Position numbers and translations under genes: made by a program. Shown in pieces: positions 23,633 to 46,970 of a stretch of 64,000 nt of DNA (position 1 is the first letter of the stretch; each line of letters starts with the position of its first letter). The stretch is from positions 41,614,040 to 41,678,039 of the forward strand of contig OY978527.1 in assembly GCA_963854835.1 (NCBI GenBank), written 5' to 3'. The DNA is from Megamerina dolium (lineage: Eukaryota; Arthropoda; Insecta; Diptera; Megamerinidae). Under the pieces are notes generated by a model. The model did not search any database. It had not been told where the DNA came from and was given only the letters and a program-made list of their open reading frames with translations.

Positions 23633-24655
23633 TATATGTATTACATACATATATGGTCCACATGCATATGTACGATATCTTGTCGGCGGCCAGTTATATA
23701 TCATACAATCCGCCCGTGTATGCTGTATATAGAAAATATTTCAACTTGCTCTGGCAACATGCCAAACTCATTTCTTTTAATACGACTATGTACATTAAAC
23801 TGACGGCATTTTGTCCTGAATACGATAGCCATACATTGTATGCAAGTTGTTGTTGTCTTTTATGAAAATCTTGTTAGATTAACATTCGCTCCATTTTAAT
23901 AACACATCAATTGCACCTAAATACAGTTTGACTCGTTTTGGAAACACTGCATTCAATTACAACCTGTTGTACATATAAGCATAAATACGGTATATGAGAT
24001 TGCTTTCACTGCGTTTCACCGGCACTATTCTGCTGCTGCTGATAATTTTCAATTAGTTTGATGTGATTTTCTTGTTCAATAATTTTCTTTCATTATCTAC
24101 TTGTTGACTACACTTTCATATTAAATGGGGAGGGGAATAATATTCAATTTTTAGCATACATACACTTGAACTTGTGTGAGTAAAACTGTAATGAATATAA
24201 ATTTTGAAAATTTAAGGTCGATTGACGTATACACCTTGCCATCAATTGCACCATAATTATGTGACGTCATCATTAATTTAATAAAAGAATGGGCAAGAAC
24301 ATGCAATCGAGCCGGCAGATTGTCAATGTATACGTTAAACGCACAAACATATACATACAAGCATGCTAAAAGTGCAATGACTTGTTTTTACAAAATTGTT
24401 GTCTCATGCTCAACACGTATGTTAGTTCCTACAATATTACAATCGATTGTTTCTTTTCTTGCTTACTTATTTATTTACTTATCTTTGTTTGACCGGACGA
24501 TGCACTCTTGCTATTGAGTATTTTTTCTTTCGAAGATATCTATTTATAAAAAAAATAATTCTATTCAATTGAAATTTAGATAATACGCATTAATTATCAT
24601 TTATTTTTATACATATAATTATTTTTGTTGTCGTTTTTTTTACATTTATTTTCAG

Positions 24656-24711
24656 TCTCTATTAATTCCAATTTGCTAATTAATATACCCAGCAACATCA
24701 TCAATATCAAC

Positions 24712-24723
<12 letters not shown>
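24656..24723 (+). other. AnxB11: 5' exon of the annexin gene with the first four codons
   Basis: A TTATTTTCAG acceptor precedes a 68-nt exon whose last 12 bases are ATG TAT CCA TTC (24,712-24,723), directly followed by the donor GTAAGT. Joined in phase to 28,172 it gives MYPF-GSGMPQPP. A further non-coding exon must lie upstream because this exon starts at an acceptor. Confidence 0.7.
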
Positions 24724-35090
<10,367 letters not shown>

Positions 35091-35831
35091 GTGCCCAAGT
35101 GTCAAAAAAAAAATCTAAACAATCTAAGAAATACGATACCATACATCTTTACTACTACTATTTACCACATAAAATGCTAATAAGCTGTCCTTACAGTATA
35201 TATACAATACAAAAAAAAATTTTTTTTAAGTGAAAACTTACACATTTTCGAATAATAATTTAAACATACTATATATTTTACATATAATTATGTATGTATA
35301 AAGAATAAGAGTTTATTTTTATTTATATGTATACTATATACATATTGTACTTTATGTTACACATTATAGGTTTTCTTTCTTATAAATATTATAATGAATT
35401 TTTCTATATATCGTTTTGTTTTTTTTTTTTTTTTGGTATATTTACTGTAAAAATTGAAAACAGAACATAAATTGTCAAAATCGCACCATTTAAAATTATA
35501 AATGCCTATAGAGTTGAATGTAATCAATACTACAGAATGCATACATTGAATGCAAACTTTGATATTTAAAAGATATACAATATATACATATACCATACTA
35601 TACTATGATATTATAAATTTCTATTACACGCACGCATAGTGTCATACAGTTACTATTTTATATATGTGTCAAAATGCATTTAAAGTGTTTTTGAAAAACA
35701 TTTAAGTACCTACACATTTTACTACAATACATAAAATCGTATATGAAACAAACAAAAATGTTTTTAACAAGTGTCCAAGACGTGTGTTGATTTATAAATC
35801 GTTTACATACCACATACATACATATAATTAT

Positions 35832-35878
35832 AATAAATATTTTTGAAAATATTAAAAACAAAAATTTGAACTTTTATT
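35832..35878. other. Facing polyadenylation signals of annexin and Traf-like genes
   Basis: AATAAA on + at 35,832-35,837 would end the annexin transcript. AATAAA on - (TTTATT at 35,873-35,878 on +) lies about 40 bp after the Traf-like stop. The two convergent transcripts should therefore abut or overlap by a few tens of bases. Confidence 0.5.
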
Positions 35879-35916
35879 CTTATATTTAGTATACGTCGAA
35901 CGTTGTTCTAGTTTCT

Positions 35917-38900
35917 CTATTTAAGCACTTTCACCTCAATGAAAAGGCAATCATTACGTAAATAATTTCGACTTGTAATCACTTTGTGCGGTATGTGAAA
36001 ATATTGATTGGTATGAAAGTATTCATCACTTTTCTTACGCACATATATTGTCTTAATATAATCCTGTGGTATTTCATCTGCCGTTGCACCATAACATTGA
36101 TCACGTATAATAATATCGGCTTGTAGGCGACAAGGCCAATTTAATAATGGATCATATTCACCTGTGATGACATTGAGACATGCAATCATATTGCGTCCTT
36201 TCCATGTGCCTTTACCATTTAAATGTAAATCAAGCTAAACGAAGAACATATGCGTGTGTAGGCAAAGGAAAGCATAAATGTCACTCACAAATTATACTTA
36301 CACGTAATGCATAACCGTAGGGCTTATTGGAGAACATGGCACTATGTAAAATGGTATCATATTGTTTGGCCTCCTGCAATTTCTTTGAGTAATCCTTAAT
36401 GCGCCATATCAGATGACCTGCAGTACAATGAAACACAAATTTTTCATCGGAATACTAATGTTAGGTAGACAACAAATATTACCTCGTGTATTTTGCAGAC
36501 TTGTCAAACGTTGTTGTGTAGCCAAATGATTTTCCAAATCGGCCAATGCTTGCATTGTATGATGTAATTTACGATCCATCTCAGCAACAATACTATCCAG
36601 TTTGTCACAATGTTCCTCAGTCTCACAGACAATATTCTTCATGCTTTTCACCTCATAGTCCAATGTCATTTGTTTCGTATTCAAATCGCTATTTGTCACA
36701 AATTTCGTTTTCAAATCATCGTTGAGTGTTTGTAGGAAATCTTCGACTTCAATGAATTTATCACTAAAACAAACAAGTAGGTACGTTGAACCTATCACAG
36801 TTAATTCAACTCACAATCGACTTACCGATTATTTTTCTCATGCTGCAATACCGTCTCCTCCAACTTTATAATGTTGCCATTGAGTAGATTTTGATGTTCT
36901 GCAACCTCCAGGGAGACACGATTAATATGCTGCTCCAATGCGCTGATCTCATGTTGTAGCTCACTCTTAAATGTATGCGTGACATCGAAACAATAACGAA
37001 AATCTTTTTGACATTGTTCTATTTCATATGTGCGCTGTGATGTCTCCTCCGCTGCAATATGTCTAATGCCAGCTAAAGTCTCTTCGGTACGTTTTGTCCA
37101 ATCATCGGCAATTTGATTTTGTTTACGCAAATTGCCCACATCGGTTATCAAATGCAATCGCTGTCGTATTTCTTCATTCAATACAGAACGCAATGAGCTT
37201 ATATCGAGTTCCAATGATTGTACACGATGCTCGATAAGTTGATCTAAATGTTCAGAGCTACTACTACGCTTTTTAACGGCAGCTGAACGTGGGCATTCCT
37301 TGAGATGTGTACGCATACGTAAACGTGGTATATACGCATTACAAGTATTCGGACATTGTTCAAGTACTTGACCACAATGTATTAGGTGTTCCTAGATGAA
37401 AAAGGAAATTGTTTGTATTACAATGACTTGGAAGAGTACATATCATAGCCAGAATGAAATTGTTTTAATTGTCTTAACTCTCTAATGAGATCATTCTTAT
37501 CTCTAATCTTATCGTATATAAATATTTCTCAGATTGCAAATACTTTATGGCCAAACTATGGCCTTTTTTATATGATTCATCCACTACCTAACATTCAATT
37601 AAACCCTATGCCGCAATTATTGATAAGATATGGTGAGCATATCTTATATACTTTGATTAAAGGGAAACGACATTATTGTAGGTTTAGAAGGTCGTACCAT
37701 ATATACCTGGATATTACATAGTATTTCATATAAATATAAAAAACTTCAAGGGCTTCGTGCCTTCATCTATACATTAGAGCTTGCACTATTTGATTAATCG
37801 AATACCCGAATCGCTCAAATATGAAAATATTCTGTAGGAAGTATTCGATTAATCATTTTTAAAGTAGTAAAGGACTTTGGTAATCTTGGAACCAGCATTA
37901 ACACCAGTAATGACATCAATCTGGAGTTATTGCGAAGGATCACTCTTGCTTACTGACGTTACTTTGGTTTAAGTAAGAAATTGTGAAGTGTTATATATTC
38001 GGAACCCGCTGGTGGATGACGCAGAAGAGGCAGACCTAACCTCTGGTGGATAGATCAAATTCCTAAGAACTTGAAGTAGCTTGAAATGAAGTAAGCTAAA
38101 TTCATCCTTAATCGATTTTCGGTTGTAATAGCCACATAAGTAAGTAAATCAGTTAACAACTAGGACTACAAGAGTTGCATCAATATTTTAAAACTTGGCA
38201 TCATATTTGCAAATAATTTAACCCCAAGAGGCTCTTTGCCTAACTTCTATGGTGTGCGTTAAATTTTGAACAGTATTAGAAGGGACCTAATTATATTAGC
38301 CGATTTCGAACGGCAGAACCTCCTTGTGACAACACTTTTTCTGAGCTTTGTCACAGAATTCCTTTAGAAGCCTTTCCATGGCAAATTGTTACTGCCGGAA
38401 GAATTGCCAATTGCATACGGACAGGCGGGTACCGTTCAAAAGAAAAATCTTTTCGATATCAGAGTTGTGCTTCAGTCGGGGATTGAACCCACGAACTACA
38501 GATCAGAAGCATTATTATTGAGAGATGATGCAAAACAGTTGTAGTGCAATACTGCTTCACAAATGGAACACGCAGCATGGAGCCCCTGCGTCTTAATATT
38601 TTCTATTCTATTTTCTATTTGACAGTTAAAACTGAAATACACCACTAAAACTGATGGGCTCGTAATTGTCAAAATTAGAAACGATTTTTTTTTACAGATT
38701 TTTTCTATGGGAAATATCTAAAACAATTCAACTCTAACATTAAGGTGATTCCAACTTTAACTATAATTACGAGCCAAGGTCTTTAACTAGCCGGTTTTAA
38801 ATGCTAATTCGATTTATCGATTAGGAAAAGAAAAATGACTAGTCGAAAACTGAACTTACTGCAGTTATGCGTATGAGAAGCAGCTGTGACATTAAACTCG

Positions 38901-39435
38901 TCTTAGCGATGGCTATACGAAAAAATCAGCTGTTTTGATTTAACTGATAATTAACAATTGAGTCTCAAGAGAGTTGCCATTCGTAATATGGACATTAAAT
39001 ATTATTACTTTTACATTCTTTTACATCATTTTTTTTCTTATTCTTTGTTTCCATAAGAATCTTTTAAAATTAAACATTCGTATTTTATTTGAAAAATATA
39101 TGTTGTATTATTGCATTAGGCCCGCTCATTATGCCAAATAACAGTAAATAACAAATTTTGAAATTATTTGGGAAAAATGTGTTATTTGCTTGACATTTTG
39201 ATAGTCTCAATAAAAATTGGGTAAGATAAATATCAAATTCAATAAATTATCACAACTGCAACACTAGACTTAAACATACCGTAAATGTTTGTGAATCGAA
39301 CCATTCATTACAGAATAAACATGATGATTTCTCATATTTGATGACAGTTGTTGAGCCGGTAGATGTTGATTCACCGCTACTGCCATAATCACCATGACCA
39401 TCACTCCCGCCTTCTACACACGCATTCATTGACAT
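35917..39435 (-). CDS. Traf-like: Traf-like adaptor with zinc fingers, coiled coil and TRAF-C (MATH) domain
   Basis: Five exons in transcript order: 39435-39280, 37391-36826, 36763-36483, 36417-36302, 36234-35917. All junctions are in phase, 478 residues. TRAF proteins bind receptors or partners through the C-terminal MATH/TRAF-C domain and trimerise by a coiled coil. Residues 1-38 are Gly/Ser/Thr-rich. A C2HC-type finger spans C39, C42, H54/H57 and C58, and a TRAF-type finger follows (C65, C69, H81, C85). Residues of about 100-330 are hydrophilic and heptad-rich (coiled coil). The TRAF-C domain starts GHLIWRIKDYSKKL and includes FSNKPYGYALRLDLHLNG, LLNWPC and the end FIEVKVLK. There is no RING domain, so it is unlikely to be a ubiquitin ligase itself. 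It matches the Drosophila Traf-like type (CG4394, from memory) better than Traf4 or Traf6. Confidence 0.88.
37870..38150 (+). pseudogene. LINE reverse-transcriptase fragment in Traf-like intron 1
   Basis: The + strand text encodes NDINLELLRRITLAYCRYFGL, then RRGRPNLWWIDQIPKNL in shifted frames. These match the end region of non-LTR retrotransposon proteins (RRIQ..AN..FFGL and RRGRP..RW.DQ). Decayed, and opposite in strand to the host gene. Confidence 0.65.
38215..38520 (-). mobile_element. tRNA-derived SINE, reverse copy, 5'-truncated
   Basis: Reverse complement of the family: the + strand shows GAAGGGACCTAATTATATTAGCC, CGGCAGAACC, GGTACCGTTC and GGGGATTGAACCC (B box reversed). It stops at GATCAGAAGC, just before the A box, so the 5' head is missing. 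It lies in Traf-like intron 1. Confidence 0.8.
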
Positions 39436-41399
39436 TGTCTTATGTACTTTCAGTGCTTATACTACATTCAAATGTATAAGACTGTAGTATATAAATTCAT
39501 AAAAATGCAATCTAAACATTTGATTATTCAATAAATTTCATCTGAATGAAATACATATAAGGAAAACTCAAGATAATTCAATAATACATTAACAATAATC
39601 TTTTATATCAACAAGTTTCTATATAGTACATAAAAATGTATATTTATATACATTTATGATAACAATGATAGAAAATATAATCAATTTTATATTGCTCATT
39701 AAATGTATTCTCCCATTTCACTTCACTTCATTGAACACTTGTCATACACACACAAAGATATTATTACACCTGTAATTGTTATACCACAATACGTCTGTAT
39801 CTGGCGAAGATTATAGGAATGCAGTTAAATTTAATTGCACAATAACGAGATACTCGTAAGTGTGTTTTAAATGTATGTAGCTATGAATAAATACAAAATA
39901 ATATATAGATACAACAATAATATCAACAACAAATAGCAATAAATAATACACTTAAATAATGAAAAAAAAAATTTGAAAATGCAAATTCACACAAGACTCT
40001 ATCTATACTAGTATTGCTACACTCTGTTGTACTGTTGTATCACCGATTCGCAAAACGTATCTCAAGTGACTGACTAACATTTTTTTTTTAATAAAAATGG
40101 GTGGAAAAAATGAGTTATTAATAAAAATGCAACAACAATTGGGATAACAGTCTGATTAAAGCGACAGTGTTGCTCATTTTTTTTTATTGTTGTTGTTTGT
40201 TTTTTTTTTACCATTTTCATTTCGAATATAAGATATCATAAATAGTAGTAGCGTATAGTCTCGGCACGTTGCTATCGTTGTTGTTACCAACTGATAAGGG
40301 CAACAACATACAGAAGAAGAAGAAGAAGAATAAGTGTGATAATGTTAGAAAAAATAAAATTAAAATAAAAGAAAATTAATAATTCATTAGTGCCAATGGT
40401 AGAGCAAACAAACCGGCAGTGAGAGGAAACAATCACAGCATGTATGGAAGAGCGTTGAAAAGAGCTATAAAAACAAATAATAACAACAGAGTCTAGATTT
40501 GAGTGTAATATTTCGTATTCATACATTCTAAGTGTGACTATATGTGTTGAAGTGTGTGTGTGATGAAGTGTGTGTGTGTGTGTGTGTGTGTGTGGTGTTT
40601 GTATTAAATCCAAAATTACACTACTTCTTCAAAATAAGAGCAAACAAGTGAAATGATGATATCATTAGACTACATAAATAATATTCGTATGACGTCTATA
40701 TTTAAAACATGCTCATTAAAGCATATTACGTATACAATACTTTCGATTTCATATTCTACTTGTTAACTGTAAAATGAGTTAATGTGAATAACAATTAACA
40801 TAATTTGCTACCATATAATTTGCAACTACAAATTAGGTGAACAAAAATAACAATAATAAGTTATTTCTAGTTTCGAGAGCAGACGTAACACCAGCTTCAC
40901 TGATCTTCAATTATAAGAAGAGTAATTATTATGAACCTCAGAAAATATGTATACTTAACACTAAAAATAGCCAATATGAAAAGAAGACAAAATGCATTAG
41001 TAGATAATGAAGTGATATCTATGCAAATTACGACCAAATTCACTAGCAGGTCTAATATAATGTGCTTTTTTTAATAAATTAAATACCAGTGGCCATCCAC
41101 TGAAGGATCCACGATTAGTGAATCTTATTCGGAACACAGTCCACACATTACAGGAACTACGAATAAACCTCAACCTCCAATAAGTATGCCTATAGACCGA
41201 TAGTATACCTAAATGGAAGGCGACGTATAAAAATTTTCCATATCCAATAACGCGTTTTCGTAATATCGCACACTAAATTTTCAATGTTCTTCTTTTCATA
41301 TTTTTTTCATCATCATGTAAGAATGGGAATATTTTCATATTTTCTTCGAACAAAATATAGCTCACGTCAATATAAATCATCTGTCCGAACATTTTACAG
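39436..41399. other. Upstream flank of the Traf-like gene
   Basis: Probably holds the 5' UTR and promoter of the Traf-like gene on the minus strand. A minus-strand GTCAGTCACTT at about 40,065-40,076 is initiator-like, but I see no downstream promoter element. The rest is AT-rich with simple repeats, including the TG run noted separately. Confidence 0.4.
40568..40594. repeat. TG microsatellite
   Basis: An uninterrupted TG run, preceded by a shorter one at about 40,551-40,562. Confidence 0.9.
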
Positions 41400-43880
41400 C
41401 TGTATGAATTCATATTATATTATGCACTCATGCCAGTCCGAACGAGGAGTCAAAACTTCTCCAAATACATATCAACAGGCTTCAGGAATGGCTGGGCGAC
41501 TAGAGAATCAATGATTCCAAATGCGTTCACGCCCCATTGACTTTATGTAAGAGTTCTTGATCCCCTCTGTGCAAATTAACTCTAAGCCGATCCCTCAGAC
41601 GTAAATAAACTAAATATCTAGGAATGCATATGGATCGCAGACTCACTTGGGCAAAGCATGTAAGTGCAAAAGTTACCCATATAAAAATAAAAAAAATCTC
41701 CTTACAGTCGGCTGGGGCCGACCAAATTATACCCTGCATATGTAGAGGTATATATAAAAAGTTTGCTCGTATATCCATCCTTTTCTTCCACTACTTTGTA
41801 TAGGACCTACATTAAGAAGCAGGCGTACCTCACCAATTTTGGAGGATCAATTCCTGCCTATAATACTAAACTACATAGGTTGCAATGGGTTGACCTAGGC
41901 GTATTAATTAGTAAGTTATGGGTGTTTTAATGTTTAAGATAAATCCGAGACTTTATACGGAAGATATATAAAAAGTGGGCGTGACGTATCTCTTTCTGGT
42001 ATATCTAATTAATTTTTCAATATCAATCCACACCTTAAATTTGGCTGTCCTACGCTAAATGGTTTGTAAGTTATGGAGCTTAAAAGTTTTAGTTTAATTC
42101 CCTCGACTTTGTATGGGAGACCTATGAAGGAGTGGGCGTGGCACACTGATTTTCCGCCAGATTATTTCCGACTACGATATTAATCTAAGTGTCAATTATG
42201 GTTATTTTAGGCAGGAGATTGACGAAGTTACAGCTGTTTAAATTTAAAATTTGTATGGGGGCTACGATAAACAATGGGCGTGGTGCGCCCATTTTCTGTG
42301 AGCCTAGTTGCTCGTACAATACTAATCCATACCTTAAATCTCGTTGTCCTACGCTAAATGGTTTGTAAGTTATGGAGCTTAAAATTTTAGTTTAATTCCC
42401 TTGACTTTGTATGGGAGACTCATGAAGGAGTGGGCGTGGCACACTGATTTTCTGCCAGATTTTTGCCAACTACGATATTAATTTAAGTGTCAATTATGGT
42501 TATTCTAGACAGAATATTGCCGAAGTTACAGCTGTTTCAATTTAAAATTTGTATGGGGGCTTCGATAAACACTGGGCGTGGTGCGCCCATTTTCTGTGAG
42601 CCTAGTTGCTTGTACAATAGTAATCCACACCTTAAATTTCGTTATTCTACGCTGAATAGTTTGCAAGTTATAACCGGTAACATTTTTTTAAATTTCCGCA
42701 ACTTTGTATGGGAGACCCAAAAAGGAGTGGGCGTGGCACACTGATTTTCTGCCAGATTTTTGCCAACTATGATATTAATTTAAGTGTCAATTATGGTTAT
42801 TCTAGACAGAATATTGCCGAAGTTACAGCTGTTTCAATTTAAAATTTGTATGGGGGCTACGATAAACAGTGGGCGTGGTGCGCCCATTTTCTGTGAGCCT
42901 AGTTGCTCGTACAATACTAATCCACACCTTAAATCTCGTTGTCCTACGCTAAATGGTTTGTAAGTTATGAAGCTTAAAAGTTTTAGTTTAATTCCCTTGA
43001 CTTTGTATGGGAGACTCATGAAGGAGTGGACGTGGCACACTGATTTTCTGCCATATTATTTCCAACTACCATGTTAATCTAAGTGTCAATTATGGTTATT
43101 CTGGACGAAAGATTGTAGAAGTTACAGCTGTTTCAATTTTAAAGAAGTACAGACACTTTGTATGAGAGCTACGCTAAAAAGTAGGCGTGGCTCAACCACT
43201 TTTGGCGAGGTTATATATGGTCTATGTGCCAAATATTGTTGTCTCAAGTGGTATATTATGTGAGTTATAACAAGTTAAAGATTTTGAAAATTTCGAGGTT
43301 AGTCGCTTTGAATGCTTGGTGTGGGCGTGGTTATTGACCGATCATGCCCAATATCAATCCCCTCCGTACCCTTGGATCATAGATTACTTATGCCAAATTT
43401 CATCGAAATAGCTCAATATTTACTCAAGTTATCGTGCGAACCAGCCAGGTGACAGACAGACGGACGGACGGACGGACGGACGGACATCGTTAAATCGAAA
43501 ATTTAATCGACACTGATCACGAATGTATATCTATGTCTATATCTCCGGAGATTGCTTCAAGTGGACACAAACATCTGACCGAAATGAATATACCATGCAT
43601 ATTGCATTATGCAGGGTATAACAAGGGCGCTACACTGGCTTTTGAACAGGCACTCCAAACTCAAACTGGACTAAAAGGTTCACCTCTACAAAGCCATTAT
43701 CAAGCCCATATGGACCTACGGTATCCAACTCTGGGGTACCGCTTCACCCTCAAACATGGAAAAGCTTCAAAGAGCAAATATTCAATATTTTTGAATTCAA
43801 ATGTCATGCAAATGACCTCCACAGCTCCTATCGTAGGAACGAATTCGAAGAACCCCATTTTCGAACATTTTTTCCACTAA
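41400..43880 (+). pseudogene. Jockey-type LINE fragment split by the repetitive element
   Basis: Before the insertion the + strand encodes LQEWLGD and YLGMHMDRRLTWAKHVSAK. After it, from about 43,625, come HWLLNRHSKLKLD, then KAIIKPIWTYGIQLWGTAS and MEKLQRANIQ. These are consecutive parts of the C-terminal reverse-transcriptase region of jockey-clade LINEs. Stop codons and frameshifts show it is dead. The 1.9-kb interruption is the internally repetitive element. Confidence 0.85.
41695..43621 (+). mobile_element. Internally repetitive non-autonomous element, copy 2 (four 298-bp units)
   Basis: Same start (AAATCTCCTTACAGTCGGCTG, hairpin GTCGGC/GCCGAC) and end (ATGCAGGGTATAA) as copy 1. Here TTATACCCTGCAT at 41,727-41,739 and ATGCAGGGTATAA at 43,609-43,621 form a perfect 13-bp inverted pair. 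The GTGGCAC or CGTGGCACAC motif recurs at 42,138, 42,436, 42,733 and 43,032 (298, 297 and 299 bp apart), one unit more than copy 1. It interrupts a jockey-like LINE, which fixes both ends to within a few bases. Confidence 0.88.
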
Positions 43881-44420
43881 ATCGGGTCGTACGTCATTAA
43901 TAGCACGTTGAATACTGACAGTTAAAGCATGAAGAGTGCCTGATTTATTCCCATAGACCAATGAATTCAAATAATCCTACAAGAAATAGTCCAATAGTGT
44001 TAAATCACAACTTCTTGAAGGCTACTGACTGTCAAAATTTCTTGAAATAATCGAATCGCTAAACTTTTCCCACAATAATTCAATTGTTTCACGTTCCCAG
44101 ATGTTTTCTATATCAACTTCTACCAATTTCGTCCAAAAACTGTTATTTATCATCGATCTATACCGTTCTCCGTTTACATAGATGGTGTCACCAGCTTCAT
44201 TTTGCAAGGACTACATACTGATGTGGTTCCATCTGAACAAAAAAAAAAAACATCAAACAGATAGTTTAGATGAATGTAATGGTTGTTCGTGAATAATTTA
44301 TGGATATTCTTTGCACAAGAAGCAACAGTTTTGTTTATTCACCGAAACCCTGAAGACGAAAATGAACCTCATCGAAGAAAATGACTCTTATAAAAAGTCA
44401 TCATATTTGTTTGTTGAATG
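43867..44420 (-). pseudogene. DD41D-type transposase remnant
   Basis: Read on the minus strand from about 44,390: FFDEVHFRLQGF (first catalytic Asp region), then NEAGDTIYVNGERYRSMI, LVEVDIENIW and ETIELLWEKFSDSIISRN. The segment normally holding QQDGA between IENIW and ETIELL is missing, so the second catalytic Asp is lost. Related to the element at 60.4 kb. Confidence 0.75.
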
Positions 44421-44639
44421 ACGTTGTATTCAAAATAATTTTAGAATTTTGCCTGTTATACTTCACACTGAATAAAAAATATTTAAATTTTCTCAACAAT
44501 TAGTGTGTGTGTTTTTTTTTTTCAAAAGAAATCATATCACGCTGAATGAAAAACCCATTATGTTAGAAATCGAACAAAAGGCAATGTTTTAAAATGACAT
44601 ACTCGTAACTAAACCAATTTGCACCATTGACATCCAATT

Positions 44640-44840
44640 CTAGGAATTATTCATGCCGACAAACATTGAGCAACTACAAGGAGCACAATCGAAAATCCTT
44701 CCAATGATCAAACGAGTAGCATAGCACTTGAAAAATGCGAATATAAATAATGACCTTGAAATAAGCATTATAGAAGATGAAATGAGGCAACTAAGCTAGA
44801 AATACCGTGAATGACATAACACACACCATCCCCAACAGAA
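44640..44840 (+). pseudogene. Jockey-type LINE C-terminal scrap
   Basis: The + strand reads NIEQLQGAQSKIL, then DLEISIIEDEMRQLS and KYRE with stops between. These match the segment just downstream of the GIQLWG region in jockey LINEs, so this could be the next part of the LINE at 41.4-43.9 kb, separated by the transposase remnant. Confidence 0.6.
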
Positions 44841-46290
44841 AGTTGACGAACAAAACTAAAAACTTTGTGGAACAAAAAGACGAAAAGAAACTAAAACTAA
44901 CTTAACAACGACTAAATTCATTTAATAATATTCCTAAATAGATTACGAGTTGATTAACTATTGTGTACAAATAGCATGTATTAGTATAAATAACACAACA
45001 ACAAATTCTATTTCACGTGACTAATTATAAAAATTCTCAATAGTCAAATCTAAAACTCCCACATATGTACTTTCTTAGCTATGGATGGACCCATGCTATA
45101 TATAAATATATGGTTAGGTGTATAAACGTGTGTTTATATATATAGATTCAAGAGATCACCTTCCTAAAAGCACATATGCATCATGGCCACGTACATTTGT
45201 AGTTTACAAACATTTAAATAAAACCAACAACAACAACAACAATCAGCATGTTAGCATCAATCGTACATAAATAAACGTACATTTAAGATAAGACCCATTT
45301 AATGCAGACTTTTTTAACTAACACAAATCGGTGGTGTCTCGCAATAAACTCATCATTTTGCATATTCACAAAACACATGCACACGCACACACACACACAT
45401 GCACACTTCGAATTAACACTTCACTCAACATTATATTATTCAGTATTGTACTCTCATACCAGCATAAAAATTTCCTCTTCAATTATACACACAAACGACC
45501 AGAAACGGATATATACGTACGTATATAAATAAAATAACAATGTCAATATATAGAAAACACGTCTCCCACTGTGGCTGAAAACGTCATATACTATAATCAC
45601 TTTACCCTTTCTCTGCCTTTTGTGTTTATTACTTGTGTTGTACTATTTTGTTTACAGTCACGTTTTCTGTTGTGCGTGTACACACATACATATATGCATG
45701 TACCTACGTATAACGACCTTCCTTGCTTCGCGCCAAAAAATAAGAAAATAAAGCCATGTGACATGAAAGTTGTACATACACGTACATACGAGTATATGAA
45801 TTGTAGAGTTTAATGTTTTTGTTTTTGTTTTTGTTTTTAGTACAACACAAATTCATTGAAGCATTTTTGAGACCTGTGTGTTTATGTGTGTGTGTATGTA
45901 TTTATATCGTCAGAATATATAAGAATGTACTAAATAATAGTAGGTACGTCAGAAAGCTCGTTGTTTTATCAAAAATTTAATATACATATAGCTGATATGG
46001 TTGCCACATGTATTGAGTAATATTATTTATTTTCGGCATTGGTATATTCTCCTCTTCAAATCAGTGAAAATCAGAAAAATTCGGAAAATTATATAAAAAG
46101 CTTTAATTTTTAGACTGTTTTTGACATCCATGTCAAATTTTATTTATTTTGGCAAAAATTGAGGAAAAAATTGAGGAAAGGTAGGTGGGTAGGTAAAATG
46201 TCTGCTACCCTGGTCGCTCAAATAGCAAACAAAATACCGTTTTGAGCCATAAATCTCGCTAAGATCTACTGAGTATTAAAGGATATGTTA
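44841..46290. other. Non-coding AT-rich stretch
   Basis: CA-rich and TTTTTG simple repeats (for example 45,370-45,402 and 45,812-45,839). No supported gene; open frames here come from simple sequence. Confidence 0.5.
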
Positions 46291-46970
46291 CAACGAGCCG
46301 GATTTGTTTATAAATTATAGAATATGGGAGATCTCTATTTTAGATAATTGTCCTAGTTTATCAAAGAATTGGCTTCCTAAGGATATTAATCCGTTTCTGG
46401 CTAAGGCCTGCCATTTACACCAGAAATTCTCCACCTTCTCCTTAGCAGCTATGTCGTTACAGCTTCTGCAATGGTCGTTGTGCGGAATACCCATTTAATC
46501 TGCATGTGTACCAATGACCCAGTGGCCTAAATGACGTCCCTGAATCTACTCAAAAGACTCCTTGTCCTCTTCTCTTTGTAGTCTGGCTTTTGAAATTGCG
46601 CAGGTTGTGGCGTTTGTCCATTTCCGCTGCGCTTTATTTATGTACTATTTTTGAATAACCCCCTTGGCTTCGGCTAGGGGAACCCCACATCAGCATTGGT
46701 TGTTTGTGCATTGTTCGTAGATGAACCCCTACGGGTTAGCTCATCAGTATTATCGTTACCTGCGATTCCCTTGTGTCCTGGAACCCAGATAACTGATATT
46801 TCGAGGTTGGCAGTTACCGACCAGCTTTGAGCTAATAATTGGTGTGACTAGCGCCTTTATAGCTGCCTGGCTGTCGGAGAGAATTCTTGCCTGTCCAGTT
46901 GTGTTCCTCTGCTGGAGCAATTCGAATGCTTGCAGAATCGCGTATACTTCCGCCTGGAACACACTCCAGT
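46290..46970 (-). pseudogene. LINE RNase H-domain fragment
   Basis: The minus strand encodes FQAEVYAILQAFELL, RILSDSQAAIKAL and ISSKLV, the active-site part of a LINE RNase H domain (Asp of SDSQ visible). GSRTQGNRR follows, where intact elements read a PGH-G motif. Further upstream sequence on + (46,300-46,700) looks like the continuation of the same protein. Decayed. Confidence 0.75.

Noticed and set aside
23550..23732. 60-codon frame as an independent gene
   Set aside because: Its first half is a transposase scrap inside the 249-bp TIR element.
45302..45813. Open frames of 65-80 codons
   Set aside because: Dominated by CA-repeat translation (THTHTH) and random AT-rich sequence.
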